From contig CM057829.1 in the NCBI GenBank assembly GCA_030068075.1, positions 88,031,889 to 88,095,888 of the forward strand: DNA of 64,000 nucleotides, written 5' to 3'. The stretch comes from Paguma larvata. Lineage: Eukaryota; Chordata; Mammalia; Carnivora; Viverridae. The position numbers were made by a program, and so were the translations under genes. Below are positions 34,346 through 48,600 of this stretch, piece after piece (position 1 is the first letter of the stretch; each line of letters begins with the position of its first letter). A model generated the notes under the pieces. It was not told where the DNA came from and did not search any database. It saw nothing but the letters and a program-made list of their open reading frames with translations.

Positions 34346-35439
34346 CCAGTTTGTTTTAAACAATACATATCATCAATAGGTGGTAAGTCATAGAAAGCAA
34401 CAACCAGCCATGATATGCTCTCTGTGGAAGACACCTTTAAAAGCAGCCTACCCCTCGAAAACAAAATTTTTTGAACTTGATCAAGCCTTTATGTTCAATT
34501 ACCAATTTATAGAAAATACAGAAAAAGGAGCGTGTTAAATGGCACTTTAAAGATACATTTGGTAAGATCTATATGGTAGGCAACTCTCAGTAGATAACCA
34601 AACAAAAAAGGGGAATTTAAAAAATAAGACGGAAGAGGAATCCGTGAACTTTAAGAGATTTAAAGGATTTATCAGTCAATTGCAGTGTCTGGTCCTGATC
34701 CTGACTAGAATTACTTCTTTTTCATGATATTTACAACTGAAATATGAAAATGAATATTGGGTAGCACATTATTTTAACTATTCTTTAGGTGTGATACTTT
34801 TTTTAAGAGCCATTATCTTTAGGAATACACACTGAAATAATAGATGGAATATGTATCTTGCATTTGCTTCAAAATAATATGCATATTGTGAGAAGTTGAT
34901 GCAAATTTAGGTGAAATGAAATTGGCCATGAGTTGGTCATTGTTGAAACTGGGTAATAAACACATGGAGGTTCGTTATAGTATTTTATTTACTCTTGTAT
35001 ATGTTCCTTTAAATTTTCTATATGAGGGTGAAAACAAAACTGCAAGTCATATGTACTAACTTTCAAAAATAAAAATCTTCAAAGAATATAGGTAGGCTTA
35101 AAAAAAAACAAGGGTCAAGTCAGTGGTCTATAATCCCTATCCTCTTCCAACCCAAACCCAACCTTAATTCCTTCAGACCTGAGGAGAGCATTTTTCCTGA
35201 TTTCTTATTCTGCCCATAAGCCTACAAAACCTACATTTATCATTGGTACTGACTTTACACATAATCTCCCTTTCGAACTTACCGATCCTCTCCACAAGGA
35301 AGCAACACTCTACAGTCTGTTTAAAAGCCATTTGAATTACCCACCTGACAAACTATAGAAGAATTTAATACTTTTCTAAAAGAAGGACTCTCAGAAAACA
35401 TAAGGCAGATTCAAAAAGATAAATTCAAGACATTAGTCA

Positions 35440-36618
35440 ATATAACTGGAGAACATTACTTTTATTCTTGAAGTTTTATACTAGGAAGTCAACATTTAAT
35501 TTAATAATCCATTGTTCACAATTGATTTATAAAAAAAACCTTAATCCTTAAATTGTACATCAATATCCTATGACTTCAAATTTCATCACTCTCCTTCAAA
35601 TCTGAAGAAAATGATTAAGTTCCACAGACAGCACAGTCCCACTGACATAACAATTAGTCCAAGTCCTACACTCATGAGAATTAAGAAGAGCCAGTATCAA
35701 ACTGGCCTGAAACCTGATTGTGTTCCTGGCTCAGGATACCTGTAGTAAATTTGTAAATCCACACTAAGACACAAAAATAAACTAGGGAGTGTATGTCATA
35801 TAAAAACTTTTCACAGTAGAGTAAAAATTAACATTAAAATGTTACCAAATTTCAACCATATTATGGTGTTTTATCCAATCAGCTTTCAAAATGCCTGATT
35901 AACTGTGAATCAAATGCAAATAAGGTCATCTTTTTTTTTTTAAGTTTGCCCAGCATTTCAAAATGGTTATGTAATATAACTTTTAAAATGTCGAAGTATG
36001 CTATACATATTGCACTTTTCTGCTAGGCTGGGCTAGTATCTTCCATGGCAAGATACTAAAACTACTGAATAAAATACACTTTTAAATCAATAGGTACTTG
36101 ATTAATTTCCCTGAAATTATCAATATCGTTACCAAAATCTTCCAGGATTTTGTAAGATTTGATTCCTTAAATACAGTTTTAAAGTTTAACTTAAGGAGGG
36201 AAAAAACCCCTCATATACTTGACTTTTTATGTCCTGTTTTTGGTCCTTCAATGACCAAAGAGAATTTTAAACAAATTATGCTTCATGTTTCCTGGCTTAA
36301 TAAAAAGCTATAATTTCTATTATCCAAATTAAGAAAAATTATACTAATCAAAGCTATTAATTTTGAAATGTCTATGTATGTCTGTCTGTAGGTCCCCTTA
36401 GAACCTTTCCAAACTTTTATAATCAAGAGATTTAAATCAATTATGTACTAGAATCAAATTAGGTAAGGAAAAACTTATTTTGCAAAAATAAAATCACTTC
36501 CCAATATGCTTGACAGAAACAAGCTATTCATTTTCATTTGTGTTCCACTGAAGACATAACTGAAATCTGTCCAATGGTTTATTTCCAACTGGTCCACTAT
36601 GGAATTCTTCGGAATGTT
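35440..36618 (-). other. CCNC: CCNC 3' untranslated region with candidate poly(A) signal
   Basis: AT-rich and free of recognised repeats from the stop down to about 35440. AATAAA on the minus strand at 35466-35461 is the best poly(A) signal, giving an untranslated tail near 1.2 kb; another lies near 34984. The true end needs transcript data. Confidence 0.5.
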
Positions 36619-36673
36619 TTAAGATTGGCTGTAGCTAGAGTTCTGACTTCCATTTGGACCCTGCTCTCCTTCA
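36619..36673 (-). CDS. CCNC: CCNC terminal coding exon
   Basis: Acceptor cacttgaacag at 36674, encoding [18 protein letters not shown] and TAA at 36621-36619. It is a Ser/Gln-rich flexible tail. Confidence 0.96.
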
Positions 36674-39600
36674 CTGTTCAAGTGGGGAAAAAAGAGATTT
36701 TATACCAATTAAAAGATTTATTTTTAAAAACACCCTGATAGGCCAACTAAAGTTAGATACTCTATGGTACAACTCTACAAAACAAAGACATTCCTGATTA
36801 TAAGACACAGATACGGAAAATTAAAATACAGAAGACTAATGTTTGGTTTTATGTTTTTATTCTTCCATAACTTGATGCCCTCACACATTACAAGCATTCT
36901 GGAAGTTAGTGTCCATATACATTCAAAAAATTTAAATAAGGGTATGGGATTTCACTGCCATTACAGGTATCACTCAACATAGAGATTAGAGCTTTTTCTG
37001 AACAAATTTCCTGTAAAATTAAATCTTACATATAAAATCTTATTCCTACCAAATATGAAAATCAAGAAGCATTTTTCTCAAAAAATGACTGTCCAAAGGC
37101 GTAATAAAATCACATGTAAATACAGCAAACTTTTATTTATAAGTCAGAAAAGAAAGATGGCAATTTCCTGGAAAATGCTGAATACTTAAAAATAACTAAA
37201 ACTGAAAATACCAGTAACTGTGGCAATAGGATTATTGCCTTATCTTGTCCATCATCATCTTGCAGCTTCAGGCCCTGCCACTAGTGGAGAATCACTCAGG
37301 GAATTTCTGCAAAAAATGCATCCAAAGGTAGCTGTTTGAATGAATGCCTTAAACAGCTCCTTGTGTATTACTTTTTTCCAAATGGTAACATTAACTTATC
37401 AGATCTACAAATCTATCTTGATACATTAAATAATTTAATTATTTTTCCTGATAAATGATTAAGATGGGTAGCATTGGTTTATTTCCCATCTCACCTTTTT
37501 TCCTACTCTGAATGATCTGATGTGAGAGCTGAGAACCACTGAATTAAATGAACACATCCTATAAAAAACAACCAAAAAAACCCCAAAAAACCTCCAAAAA
37601 AACAAAAAACTCTCAGCACAAATGATTCATATTTAGCAAAATTATGGTTACTATGTGCCATAGTTCTTCAAGTCCCTCAAAAGCCAAAATTATTTATTTA
37701 TCTTTACAATATCAGATCACTACTGAAATTTATGAAACAGTAATAGCCAATAGTGGGGGGGGGGAGGCAGAGTCAAAATGACACGGATACTACAAAATTC
37801 TTTATTCTTGAATTTCAGATGAACTAGTTCTGTTTAAATTTATGTGCAGTATGTAGCAATATGTTGAGGGATACCTGTAAGAGACCTGCCATTGCATTAG
37901 GAAGTTAACAGATGATCAGATTAATGTATTTTTTTAAATGAGACAATGTCAATCTATCAAGTCAGATTAAAAAAAAAGTTAATGTTTCATGAAGTTTTGG
38001 GAGAAATTTCATGAAAACAGTATAACTATGGAAAAATATGAAAATGTATATGAAATATATAATGAAATGAAATCCATAATTAAAGTCTACAAAGTACCTG
38101 TTTGGAGGAGGTTTTGGTTTCGGCATCTTACTAAGAATAGTTGCCATCTCTTTTCTCTCATCAAAATTCTTCCACTGCTCATATAGTTTTAAAATAACCC
38201 TGATTATTTCCAAAATCTAGAAGGAAATATTTGAAAAGTTCTCAGTGGCAATATCTATCAAGCAACATTCACTATATAAAGAACACACATCCTGAGAAAA
38301 CAGTGAAAAGATACAGTCTCTGTCCTTAAGTATTCAGGTTAGAGAAGACAATCCTGATAAATGTGAAAGCAGTATTTTTACCACGCTGCTCTCTCTGTAG
38401 GCTTCTCCTTCAACCCTCTCATCTTTTAACATGCATACCTTGTCCATCCTTACCCATCTCTGTAGTTGGTTTCCTTCTATCTGCTAGTATCTTAAACCAA
38501 AACAAAACAGTGAGGTCTAAATCATGAAAGAGTATGCTACTATGGAGTACATTCCTCTAATACCGAGTGTTTCAAATAGTTCAGTGAGAAGTGGTGCCCC
38601 AAAGTTGTCGTTTTGTTTCTCCATTAATTACCTATGAGTGAAGGTGCACAACAACTGGCAGCTACAAAATCCGTCATATCCAGTTCCCCAATTAGCCCTT
38701 TCTTTCTCATCTGAGTAGACCTCACCTTACCTTCAACTGACCTAATGTGATCAATATTGCAGCAGAAAAGGAAGAAAAAAGGGGCAAAACCCACTTGTCA
38801 GGAGCCAGGCTGTATTACAAAAGTTTATAGTAGTATTTAGTGATCTCTAGGTAGCTTTTAAAATAATCCTAGAAATGAGAGATAGTTTTGCTACTAAGAA
38901 AACCAAAAGTTTACCATTCTGTTTAAGCCTGAACTCAAAAGACAAATATAACCTAAACAGTCAACATCTATTCTCACCAAACCTGTTTTTTAATATTTTT
39001 ACCAAAAATCTTCTTAGCCTGGTAAACAGCATAAGATTTTAGACTCATGTTAAGTAAATAATCACATTAACTTTAAAATATTCAAGTTTATATTCAACTA
39101 AGGGAATTTTAAAGACTACCTTCTCCATATCCACAGAAAGTTCAGCAAACCACTGTCTGGCATCTTTCTGCTGTACAACACAGGCTACATGTAGACATGC
39201 TGGAAGGAAAATGTGAGAAAGACCCATGTTTAACTGTAAACGTGGAATGTAGGGACTTAGAGCTAAAGATAAGTTTTTCATTTAAAATTTTCATCTGCAT
39301 TTTCCAATATTCTTTTTAAAAAGGACACAAATTCATCTAATGGTTACCAATGACCATCCCATCAATTTAATGTAATACAAACAGAAAAAATTACTAGACT
39401 ATATTAAGGTTCTTGATATCTCCTGCTCCCCACTGTGTGTCAGTCAGGGTATACTTGTTCTGTGAGTCAGGGAATGTTAGGAAAAAATCCAGTGAGGAAA
39501 CTAGAGCAGGGAAATGATCCCTGAGCAGTGGGTGAAAAATACACTCAAAGCCAGTTTGACACATTAAAACAACAACAATAATATACTGATAAATTTCAAT

Positions 39601-42600
39601 AAATTATGTTTTGATGTTTTAATTAAAAGCAGTGTTGCCTCTGTTTTAAGATATTAGCATATGATCAAGTCAGGTGAACACCGGGCACCCGGGTACAGAA
39701 TTCAGTGTTATAATCAAATAGAACTTAGAAAAAAAAGGAACACATTGTATATAATATAATTACAGTTGACCTTTGAACAACATGGGGTTTAGGGGTGCCA
39801 ACCCCTTCTGCAGTTAAAAAATCTGCATGAAGGGGCACCTGGGTGGCTCAGTCGATTGAGCATCCAACTTTGGTTCAGATCATGATCTCGTGGTTTGGGA
39901 GTTCAAGCCCCACATAGGGCTCGCTGCTGTCAACGTGTCAGTGCAGAGCCCACTTAGGATCTTCTGTTCCCCTCTCACCATCCCTCCCCTGCTTGTGCTC
40001 TCCCAAAAATAAATAAATATTTTTTTAAAAATCGCATGTAACTTTTGACTCCCCCAAAACTTAACTGCTAATAACCTACTATTGACTGGAAGCCTTAGTG
40101 ATAGTCGATTAACACATATTTTGTGTATGTATTATATAATTTGTTCTTAAATAAAGCTAGAGAAAAAATATTAAGATAGTCATAAGGAAAATACATTTGC
40201 AGTATTATAAAAAAACCTGTGTATACACAGACCTATACAATTCAAATCTATGTTGTCCAAGGGTCAACTACACACACACACATTACATACAACATAACCT
40301 AACAAAGAGAGTAAAAGAGCCCAAGACAACAATCTACATCACAATTTTCCCTAATATAATTCCAACCAGCAGCTTGGTTACCCTGAGACCACACTAACTT
40401 CTTGAGTTATATTCCCTGGTTTAGCTACCCATATGGATGTCATTTTAGGCAATCAGTGACTCAAATGTTAACTGACATAGTGGTTGCCCTAAGTCAAATG
40501 AAGCTGTAAAGTAGGGTGTAGGTCCTAGAGGCATTGAGAGCCCAGAGAACTGAAATTACAGTAACAGGTAATTGAAATACAGTGGAAAATGCCATAACTG
40601 AGCATAGAGAGTAAATCAGAACCAGAGAAGACATCCTAAACCCAGACTGAGGTGATGCAGGGAGTTTGAGAATGGGGATGGTGTCACTGAACAGGTAGTA
40701 TCTGAGCTAAGTCTTAAAAAAAACTGGTGAGGGGTGCCTGGGTGGCTCAGTCGGTTAAGCCTCTGGCTCAGGTCATGATCTCCCAGTTCGGGAGTTCAAG
40801 CCCCACGTCAGGCTCTGCGCTGTCAGCTCGGAGCCTGGAGCCTACTTCGGATTCTGTGTCTCCCTCTCTCTCTGCCCCTCCCCTGCTCGAGCTCTGTCCC
40901 TCTCTGTCTCTCAAAAATGAATAAGAACGTTAAAAAAAAAAACCAAACAAACAAAAAAAAAAACAGGTGAGAGTGGGAGCACAGAATGGTATGTATAGGT
41001 TAAAAGAAGCTGTGTATTTTATCCAAAATTTAGGAGGAGCACTGAAAGATTTTAAAAAGCTCTTCCCGAGGCACCCGGGTGGCTCAGTTGGTTAAGTGTC
41101 TGATTGCCTCAGGTCATGATCTTGTGGTTCACAAGTTCAAGCCCTGCACCGGGGTCTATGCTGACAGCTCAGAGCCTGGAGCCTGCTTCGGATTCTGTGT
41201 CTCCCTCCCTCTCTGCCCATCCCCCACTCACACGCACATGTGCGTGCGTGCGCACGCTCTCTCTCTCTCAAAGATAAATACAACATTTAAAAATAAGAAA
41301 ATAAGAAGCTCTTCCTAGCTCAGGGTTTCTCAACCTTGGCACTATTGACACTGTGGGCCGGACACTTGAGACTGCCTTGTACTTTGTAGGATGCTAAGCA
41401 GCATCTCTAGCTTCCACCCAGTAGATGCCAGTGGTATCCCACCCCTGCTGTAATAACCAAAACCACCTCCAAACATTGTCATACATCCCCTGGAGAGCAA
41501 AATTATCTCTGGTTGAGAACCACCAGCCTCGCTCAACTATGGAAGATAATCTGGCTCTCTGAGAACAAGGATGCTAGATGCCAATTAACCACTAAGGAGA
41601 CTGCTGTCACCTGGACAGAAATGAGAAGAGATTACCAATGAGATTACCAAAGGGACAACTGAGAAGAAGGCACAACAGGTATTAGTTACCAACTAGATGT
41701 AGTATCAAGGGAGATGAAAGAGTCTAACTGCCAGGTTTCCAATTAAGGTAACTAACAACTTCTGCTATTTACAAAGCTAGCAAAGACATTAAAAGGAACA
41801 TCTTGGATAAAGTGATGGGTTCAGTCCTAGTCATGAGTCTGAGATGCCAGTGAGACACCAGGTGGAGCTATCTAAAAGGTAGATGGATATATAATCCAAG
41901 AACTGCTTAGGAACAAGACCTTGGTTAAATAAAGAAGTTTAAATGTTTCAACCCATAAGAAATAGTATAAACCAGGGCCCAGTTGAGACTACTCAGGAAG
42001 AACAAAGATAGAAGGGATGCAAAGATGCAGGACACAGCCTGCTATTCCTTGCTTCTTACCCAAGCGTTCCTTCCCATTGAACCAGATGCCACTGCAGAAT
42101 CCTTCCAAATATAATGCTTTCAGAGAGCTGCCAGAACTACAAAAATATAATAACCTATTTGCCACCCCCAATGTAAGAAGGCTGAGAAATGTTAGTATTT
42201 AAGGAATAACTGAAAAAAGAGAAACTAATGAAAGGAAGGTGGTGGAAGAATAAGGGGAAAAAAATCAAGAAGACAGAATCACGGAAATCAACAGGGAAAA
42301 GAAACTAGTAAGTGCTTAATATGTGGCAGGCATTATTGGTGCTCTACAAGATACTTCATTTAGTTCTTGCACGATTCTGTATGGAGTTAGTATCCCCCAC
42401 ATTTTGCAATTAAGGAAACAAACTCAGAAAGGTTAAATACTTTTCCCACAATTGTAAAGTAAGCAAAGTTTAAACTCAGGACTATATAACTCCAAAGATT
42501 GTGTTCTAACCCATTACACTGCCTTCCACAGATAAATAAAATGGTAGTTAACTTCTCCCTCCAGCAAAGCATTGACTAGAGCTCCTTTACTGAACCTCTG

Positions 42601-45600
42601 AGGACTTAATTGGGCTTAGGAAATAAGAGACAGGCCCCATTATTCTATGTAAGTTACAAGTAATATTAGCAGGCTTAAATCTGAACTTTTCTTCCTAAAC
42701 AAACAAAAATGTTCTATTCGGACACTGGTCAAAATTATTTTAAATTATTAAAAAAAAAAGCTTACCAAAACAGAGGGGTGAGAGGGACAATAATCCTGAT
42801 TTGTGAAAGTTGCATTTCATATTATTAAAAGTTTACATGCAAGGATTAGTCTATTACTTCATGAAACATAAGAACATAAAATATAATACGGTGAAATTTC
42901 TTTTGAGATGACCTAAATAGGCTTATAACAATTTAACTAATAAAGGTATAACCATGCTTACATACCTAAAGCTATCATGAAAGGAGGATACAGTAGGCAA
43001 AGATCCGTTCTGTAGGTATCATTCACTATCCTCCTATAAAAATGTGAATCATATTATTGAAATCAGAACTACCTAATATCTTTGTACATACTTATGTCTT
43101 TAACATTACTGAAGTTACAAATATATAAAGGTGAAAATATCAAGGGAAACGATGGATATATGAAAATGACAATAAGTGTATTTTAATGAATAAAATTACA
43201 GCTAAATACATTTTAAAACTTAAAACCTTAGAATAAATTACAATATAAGGATTTTTCCAATTTTTCAAAAATTAGAAAATCAAAGAGGAAACCAGAAATT
43301 ATATAATTAACCAATACATATTATACATATACATGTTATACATATTACAATTATGATATATAATTGTATATATACATTTTATATTATATACATTGTATAT
43401 AATACAATTATATTACAATTATAATATATTACATATTATACATAATACATGTTATAATAGTTAACTAATATGTATATATGTTGAATACCAACAAAAAGTA
43501 TTCTATTTGAAAGATGACATGTCTTAATTTTTATGTAAATAGTCTGTTTTTCATAAGAATCAAACTTTAATGGAAATATTAATCAAATAAAGATCCTTAC
43601 AAATTCAGCATTTATATCAATATAGTTAAACAAAACTCAACAGATTATTTCGCTCAACATATAATATCTTGGGGCACCAGTTTAATTACTTTAAAAGTAC
43701 TAAACTTCATATTCAGTTGTCAACCTTCCTAGCTAATAACACATTACACTATGAATAACTTCTGTTCTAATTACCATGCAAGGGGAAGCAACATGTCTTC
43801 TTGGCCCATGTCCTGCACATACTGGAGCAAAGGTCTATAAGGATGATACACTATCAAGCAACAATCCTAGAAACAGTTTAAAAAATGTGTATGTATAAAA
43901 ACAGATATATTACAACACAAAAACTTATCATTACTCAACTGATTTGTAATTGTGTATTTCAAAATGCATTTCTCTACCTCGTGCTTGCTTCCCTCTTATT
44001 CTGTTAAGGAAGCAGTATGGCAGCCCTAAACTCTACTATAATAGTGAAGGCAGTGCTCTCTCTGGAATATACCTTGGTAAATCGGTTGGCAGTCAGTCAG
44101 CATCCATTCCCTTAGAGACTCAAAGTGTCACATCTGCAACACACTGAAACCTCTTATTAGCCTATAAATCCATAATTCCCAACTGGAGGAGAATTCTGCC
44201 AAAGACATAATCTATCTTTAAATAAAACCACACACATACACAAATTGTGCAAATAATTTACAGTGGCTTAATGTCCTGACTGGTTTGCTTGTAATCCTTT
44301 TATTATAGTTACTATATATAGAACAGAAAATTTTTCCCATCTTAAGAGGGCTGTACAAATTATTTTACAGGATTCTGAGAGGATATAGGTGATGATGCTA
44401 CTGGGTACTATGATTTCACCACCAGGTACCACTTGGATGGTTTTAAAATGCACCTCCCTACAAATCCTTTCTTTAAATAATTTCTGACTTCACTAAATTT
44501 GAAAATAAGTTTTACTCTATTAATCATAAGGAAGTAATATACTTACCATTAGTTCTAAAAGATAGAATTCACATTCTAATATCTGTTTTAAAAGTAAAAA
44601 GATTATAAACGTCAATGAGAAACAAATTAGTCTACTTAGTCTAACAACTTACACGTTACAGCAATACCATAAATTTTTACTAAAAATCTTTTAAATCAAG
44701 CACACAGCAGCTTATATGAAAACAAACATATACAACAAAAATTACTTTTTACTATTCTACAGTGCATGCAATTATATCCTTATAAGGAAAAGCCAGCTTC
44801 ATATAAGCATATCTATTTTTTTATTTAAAATATCCTGTGTAAACTTCAGATTTTCCAATATACTTTCCCCAAATGCAAAACACAAAAATGCAATTATCTA
44901 CACTTAAGTGTTACTTAATATATTATAAATCAAAAAAAAGAATACTGAAAATGAAACAAAAAATCTAATTTACACAGAATGAAGAAATCCCTTGCAAGGC
45001 AGAAAAAGAACATGCCTCTTTTAAAATGTTAGAAAATACCAATCCTCAGGCCTCAAGTCTGAAAATACTGTTTTAGTTGGTCTCTGGAGAGGCCCTCATG
45101 AAAAAGTTCCCAAAGGGATTTAATGAGCATCCAGAGTTGATAACCACTGCTATTATGTATTTTTTAAAAAGGTAGAAGTAATTTAGCTTTAGTTTTAGAA
45201 TTAAAGTTTATATTCTTGTAGTATTTGAAACTGCCATTTACAGGAAACTATTCAGTTTATTCTAACATAAAATGGAGCTAGTTTATATACAGCTTTGACA
45301 AGTAGTTTTATTTTATACAATATACTTACATGGTTCATCCTATAAGGAAATTCCTTTGGAAAGGCATATGAAAATCTAGTTTTTACTGCAGAAAACAAAA
45401 AATGACTTAGAAAAATGAAAGAGTGAATTAAACCAATATTTCTTTAACACAGCATAGAATATTAGAGGGAGGGCTAAATCATTTTTAGTAAGAGGTCTTA
45501 GAGATGCTTAAGAACCCAGATATTTGTTTTGTTTTCAGGTGAGAGGAAAGAACTAAGTGGCAGGAAGCCCTAGGCCCCATCTATATTACAATCAGAGAGC

Positions 45601-48600
45601 TTCAATTATATGCCTAATGTATTACTCCCCCGCTCATGCTCTCTCTCTCAAAAACAAACATTAAAAAAATTTTTTAGGGGCACCTGGGTGGCTCAGTCGG
45701 TTAAGCAGCCGACTTCAGCTCAGGTCATGATCTCACGGTCTGTGAGTTCGAGCCCTGCGTCGGGCTCTGTGCTGATGGCTCAGAGCCTGGAGCCTGCTTC
45801 GGATTCTGTATCTCCCTCTCTCTCTGCTCTTCCTTGCTCACTCTCTATCTCTATGTCTCTCAAAAATAAAATAAAAACATTAAAAAAAATTTTTTTTAAT
45901 TTTTTTAAATCTTTTCAGCTCTAGAATGATATTGTTCTATTTTTTAGTAATTTAGCTTAGAAGATATTCAAGTTGTATATGTGTTCAAATATATATGTAT
46001 GTGTTTCTAAATATACATAAAAATTAAAGGGATAACACAACCAAAGAATGTTAATAGTAGTCATCTGATTTAAGAGTTTTATTAATCTGTACTGTCTGTA
46101 ATAGAGACTTCTTTATCAAAAGATATATTTTAATAAAACCATAAATATATGTGCAGAGTTCTCTAGGACTTTTTCATACCACACACAAATACACACGTAC
46201 ACAGTTACAACTCTTTGTCACTAAGAAAGTACAAATGAAGAAACTATTAACTATCAATCCTCTATCTCCTCAAAATGATATGAATGTACACATTTAAGTA
46301 CTACTATTTGAGAAAATTGTATTCAAGTCATTATGATGCAACATTTCATTAAATCAAGTGCTTACTGACAGGCTCTGGAGGATCTGTTCTGTGATCCCTT
46401 CCACTTGTACAAAACCCAAGACCTCACAGAGATTTAATTTTTTTTTCATTTATTCTATGTACTTTATTTTCAAAAAGTTTTATTTTGTAAACCTAACTAA
46501 TTTAGATAAAGATTTGAAACCTAAACAACTTAAAATTGATATTAGGAAATTTATACTTAAGCTTTCCTTTTCTTTCTCCTTTATTTGAAAACATACCTAT
46601 TATTAAGGTTGCTGAGTTTTACGAATCTTTCTGATGTAAACAAGATGCAAAATGTACAGATAAAACAGGTATTTACATAATGGTAACTAATCAACAAGGT
46701 AAAATTCTATCTGTACATTAAACAAATCTAATCTCTTAACACCTAGACCTTGACACCTAACTTACTAAGATTTACCTGATACTGTCAATTTCTCTCCTAC
46801 TCCATGATAACATTGCTCTGCATTTTGATTTTCTATCTCCTAATCCTTTTCTAACTTGGAGGAAAACGCCCCCCTCCTTTCTATTGCTACCTCTACCACT
46901 TGCACATTTGCTTTTCATCTAATGAACTGAAGTTCATACTTTTTCTTTTGCACCTTTAACCATTCCTCCTCAAATAAATCTGTCCTATCACTTACTAATA
47001 TGCTCAAATTTCTCTTAAAAACAAAAGTACATACAACCTTTACCAAATTATATTCCTTTCCTTTCTTAAAGCAGACTATTTTTTTAAGAGCATTTTTACA
47101 TTTACAGAACTGAAAAGATGATAGTTACCACATATTCCATGTTATAGGCTGAATGTTTGCGTCCCCCGCAAATTCATATGTTGAAGTCCTAACTCCTGTG
47201 TGATGGTATTTGGAGGTGGCACTTTAGAGAGTTAATTAGGTTTAGATGAGGTCATGAGGGTGGGGTCCCCATGAAAGCATTAGTGGTTTTTTTTGGATTA
47301 GTAATTTAACAGGAACAGCAACCTCGCTCTGCCATGTGTGAGAACACAAGGAGGAGGCAGCCGTCTGCTTGCCAGGAAACAAATGGCTGATCAAGGAAGT
47401 GATCAAGGCAAACACTCTGTTCCATCTTGGACTTCCCAGCTTTCGGAACTGTGAGAAATAAACACCTACTGATTAAGTCACCCATTCTATGCTATCTTGT
47501 TAGAGGAGCTCAAGCAGACTAAGACTACTGCTCACCCAGTTTCCCTTGTTATTAGCATTTTGTATTGTATTAGCATGGTATACTGTTATAAATAATGAGT
47601 CAATAGATAATTATTAACTAAAGACCATAGTTTATTCAGATCTCCTTAGTTTTTTCCTAACATCCTTTTTTCTGTTCCAGGCTCTTATCCAGGAGACAAC
47701 TTTACATTTACTTGTCAAGTGTCCTTATTCTTAAATCCTTGCTTTCAAAAGTCCTGCTGACTCTGTAATGCAAATCTAGCTTGCTTGCTTATTCTCCTTG
47801 ATGGGGGCCAAAATATCATTCAAAAAAAATTTTTTAATGTTTATTTTTGAGAGAGAGAGTGCACACCTACAAAAGCAAGACTAGGGGAGGGACAGAGAGA
47901 GAAGGGGACAGAGGATCTGGAGGAAGCTCTGCACTGATGGCTTGAACTCACGTGAGATCATGCGACAGCATGACCTGAGCTGAAGTCGGACACTTAACCG
48001 ACTGAGGCATCCAGGCGTCCCCCAAAACATCATTTTAAGCCTTCACTACTACTTACCTAGATCACTTCAATAGCTCCAAACTAATTTTTTTCTACTTTAA
48101 CCTTGTTAACTGTTATGTCTTACAGCACCCTGTGGTGACAGTACTCACTATAGTCTGCAGTGTTACACGTATTTTAGAGGGATTTTTTTTTAGTTGTTTA
48201 AAAATTGCAGTAAAATACACATTACATAAAATTTGCCATTTTAGCCATTTTTAAATATGCAGTACAATAATATTAAATGCATTCACAATGTTGTGCAACC
48301 ATCACCACAATCCATCTCTAGAACTCTTTCATCTTGCAAAACTGAAAACTCCATAATCATCCAACAATAATTCCTCACTTCCCCCTCCCTCCAGCCCCTA
48401 AAACGGCTATGATTCTACTTTCTATCTCTGTTAATTTGATTATTCATAATATTAAATGGAATCATACAGTATTTATCTTTTTGGGACAGGCCCATTTCCC
48501 TTATCATAATGTCCTCAAGGTTCATCCATGTTTGTTTGTTTTTTTAAGAGTTCATTTTTAAGTAATCTCTACACGAAACATGGGGCTCGAACTTACAACC

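Larger units (their letters stand above)
30031..35440. other. Convergent intergenic region between TSTD3 and CCNC
   Basis: The 3' ends of TSTD3 and CCNC face each other here. Identifiable contents are an L1 3' end (30890), a hAT-type element (31866), a MIR broken by SINEs (33440) and a possible MITE (34090). I see nothing recognisable in 31100-31860 or 34350-35440. Confidence 0.6.
40590..41900 (-). repeat. LINE-2, antisense, broken by later elements
   Basis: aggtagtatctgagctaagt, ttttatccaaaatttaggag and tctgagatgccagtgagac are antisense L2 landmarks, separated by the SINEs at 40731 and 41067 and the hAT element at 41321. Confidence 0.55.

Noticed and set aside
37240..37330. Possible CCNC terminal exon
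   Set aside because: An acceptor-like ttttttgcag is present, but the expected SEGEQG tail is encoded at 36619-36673 in perfect phase.
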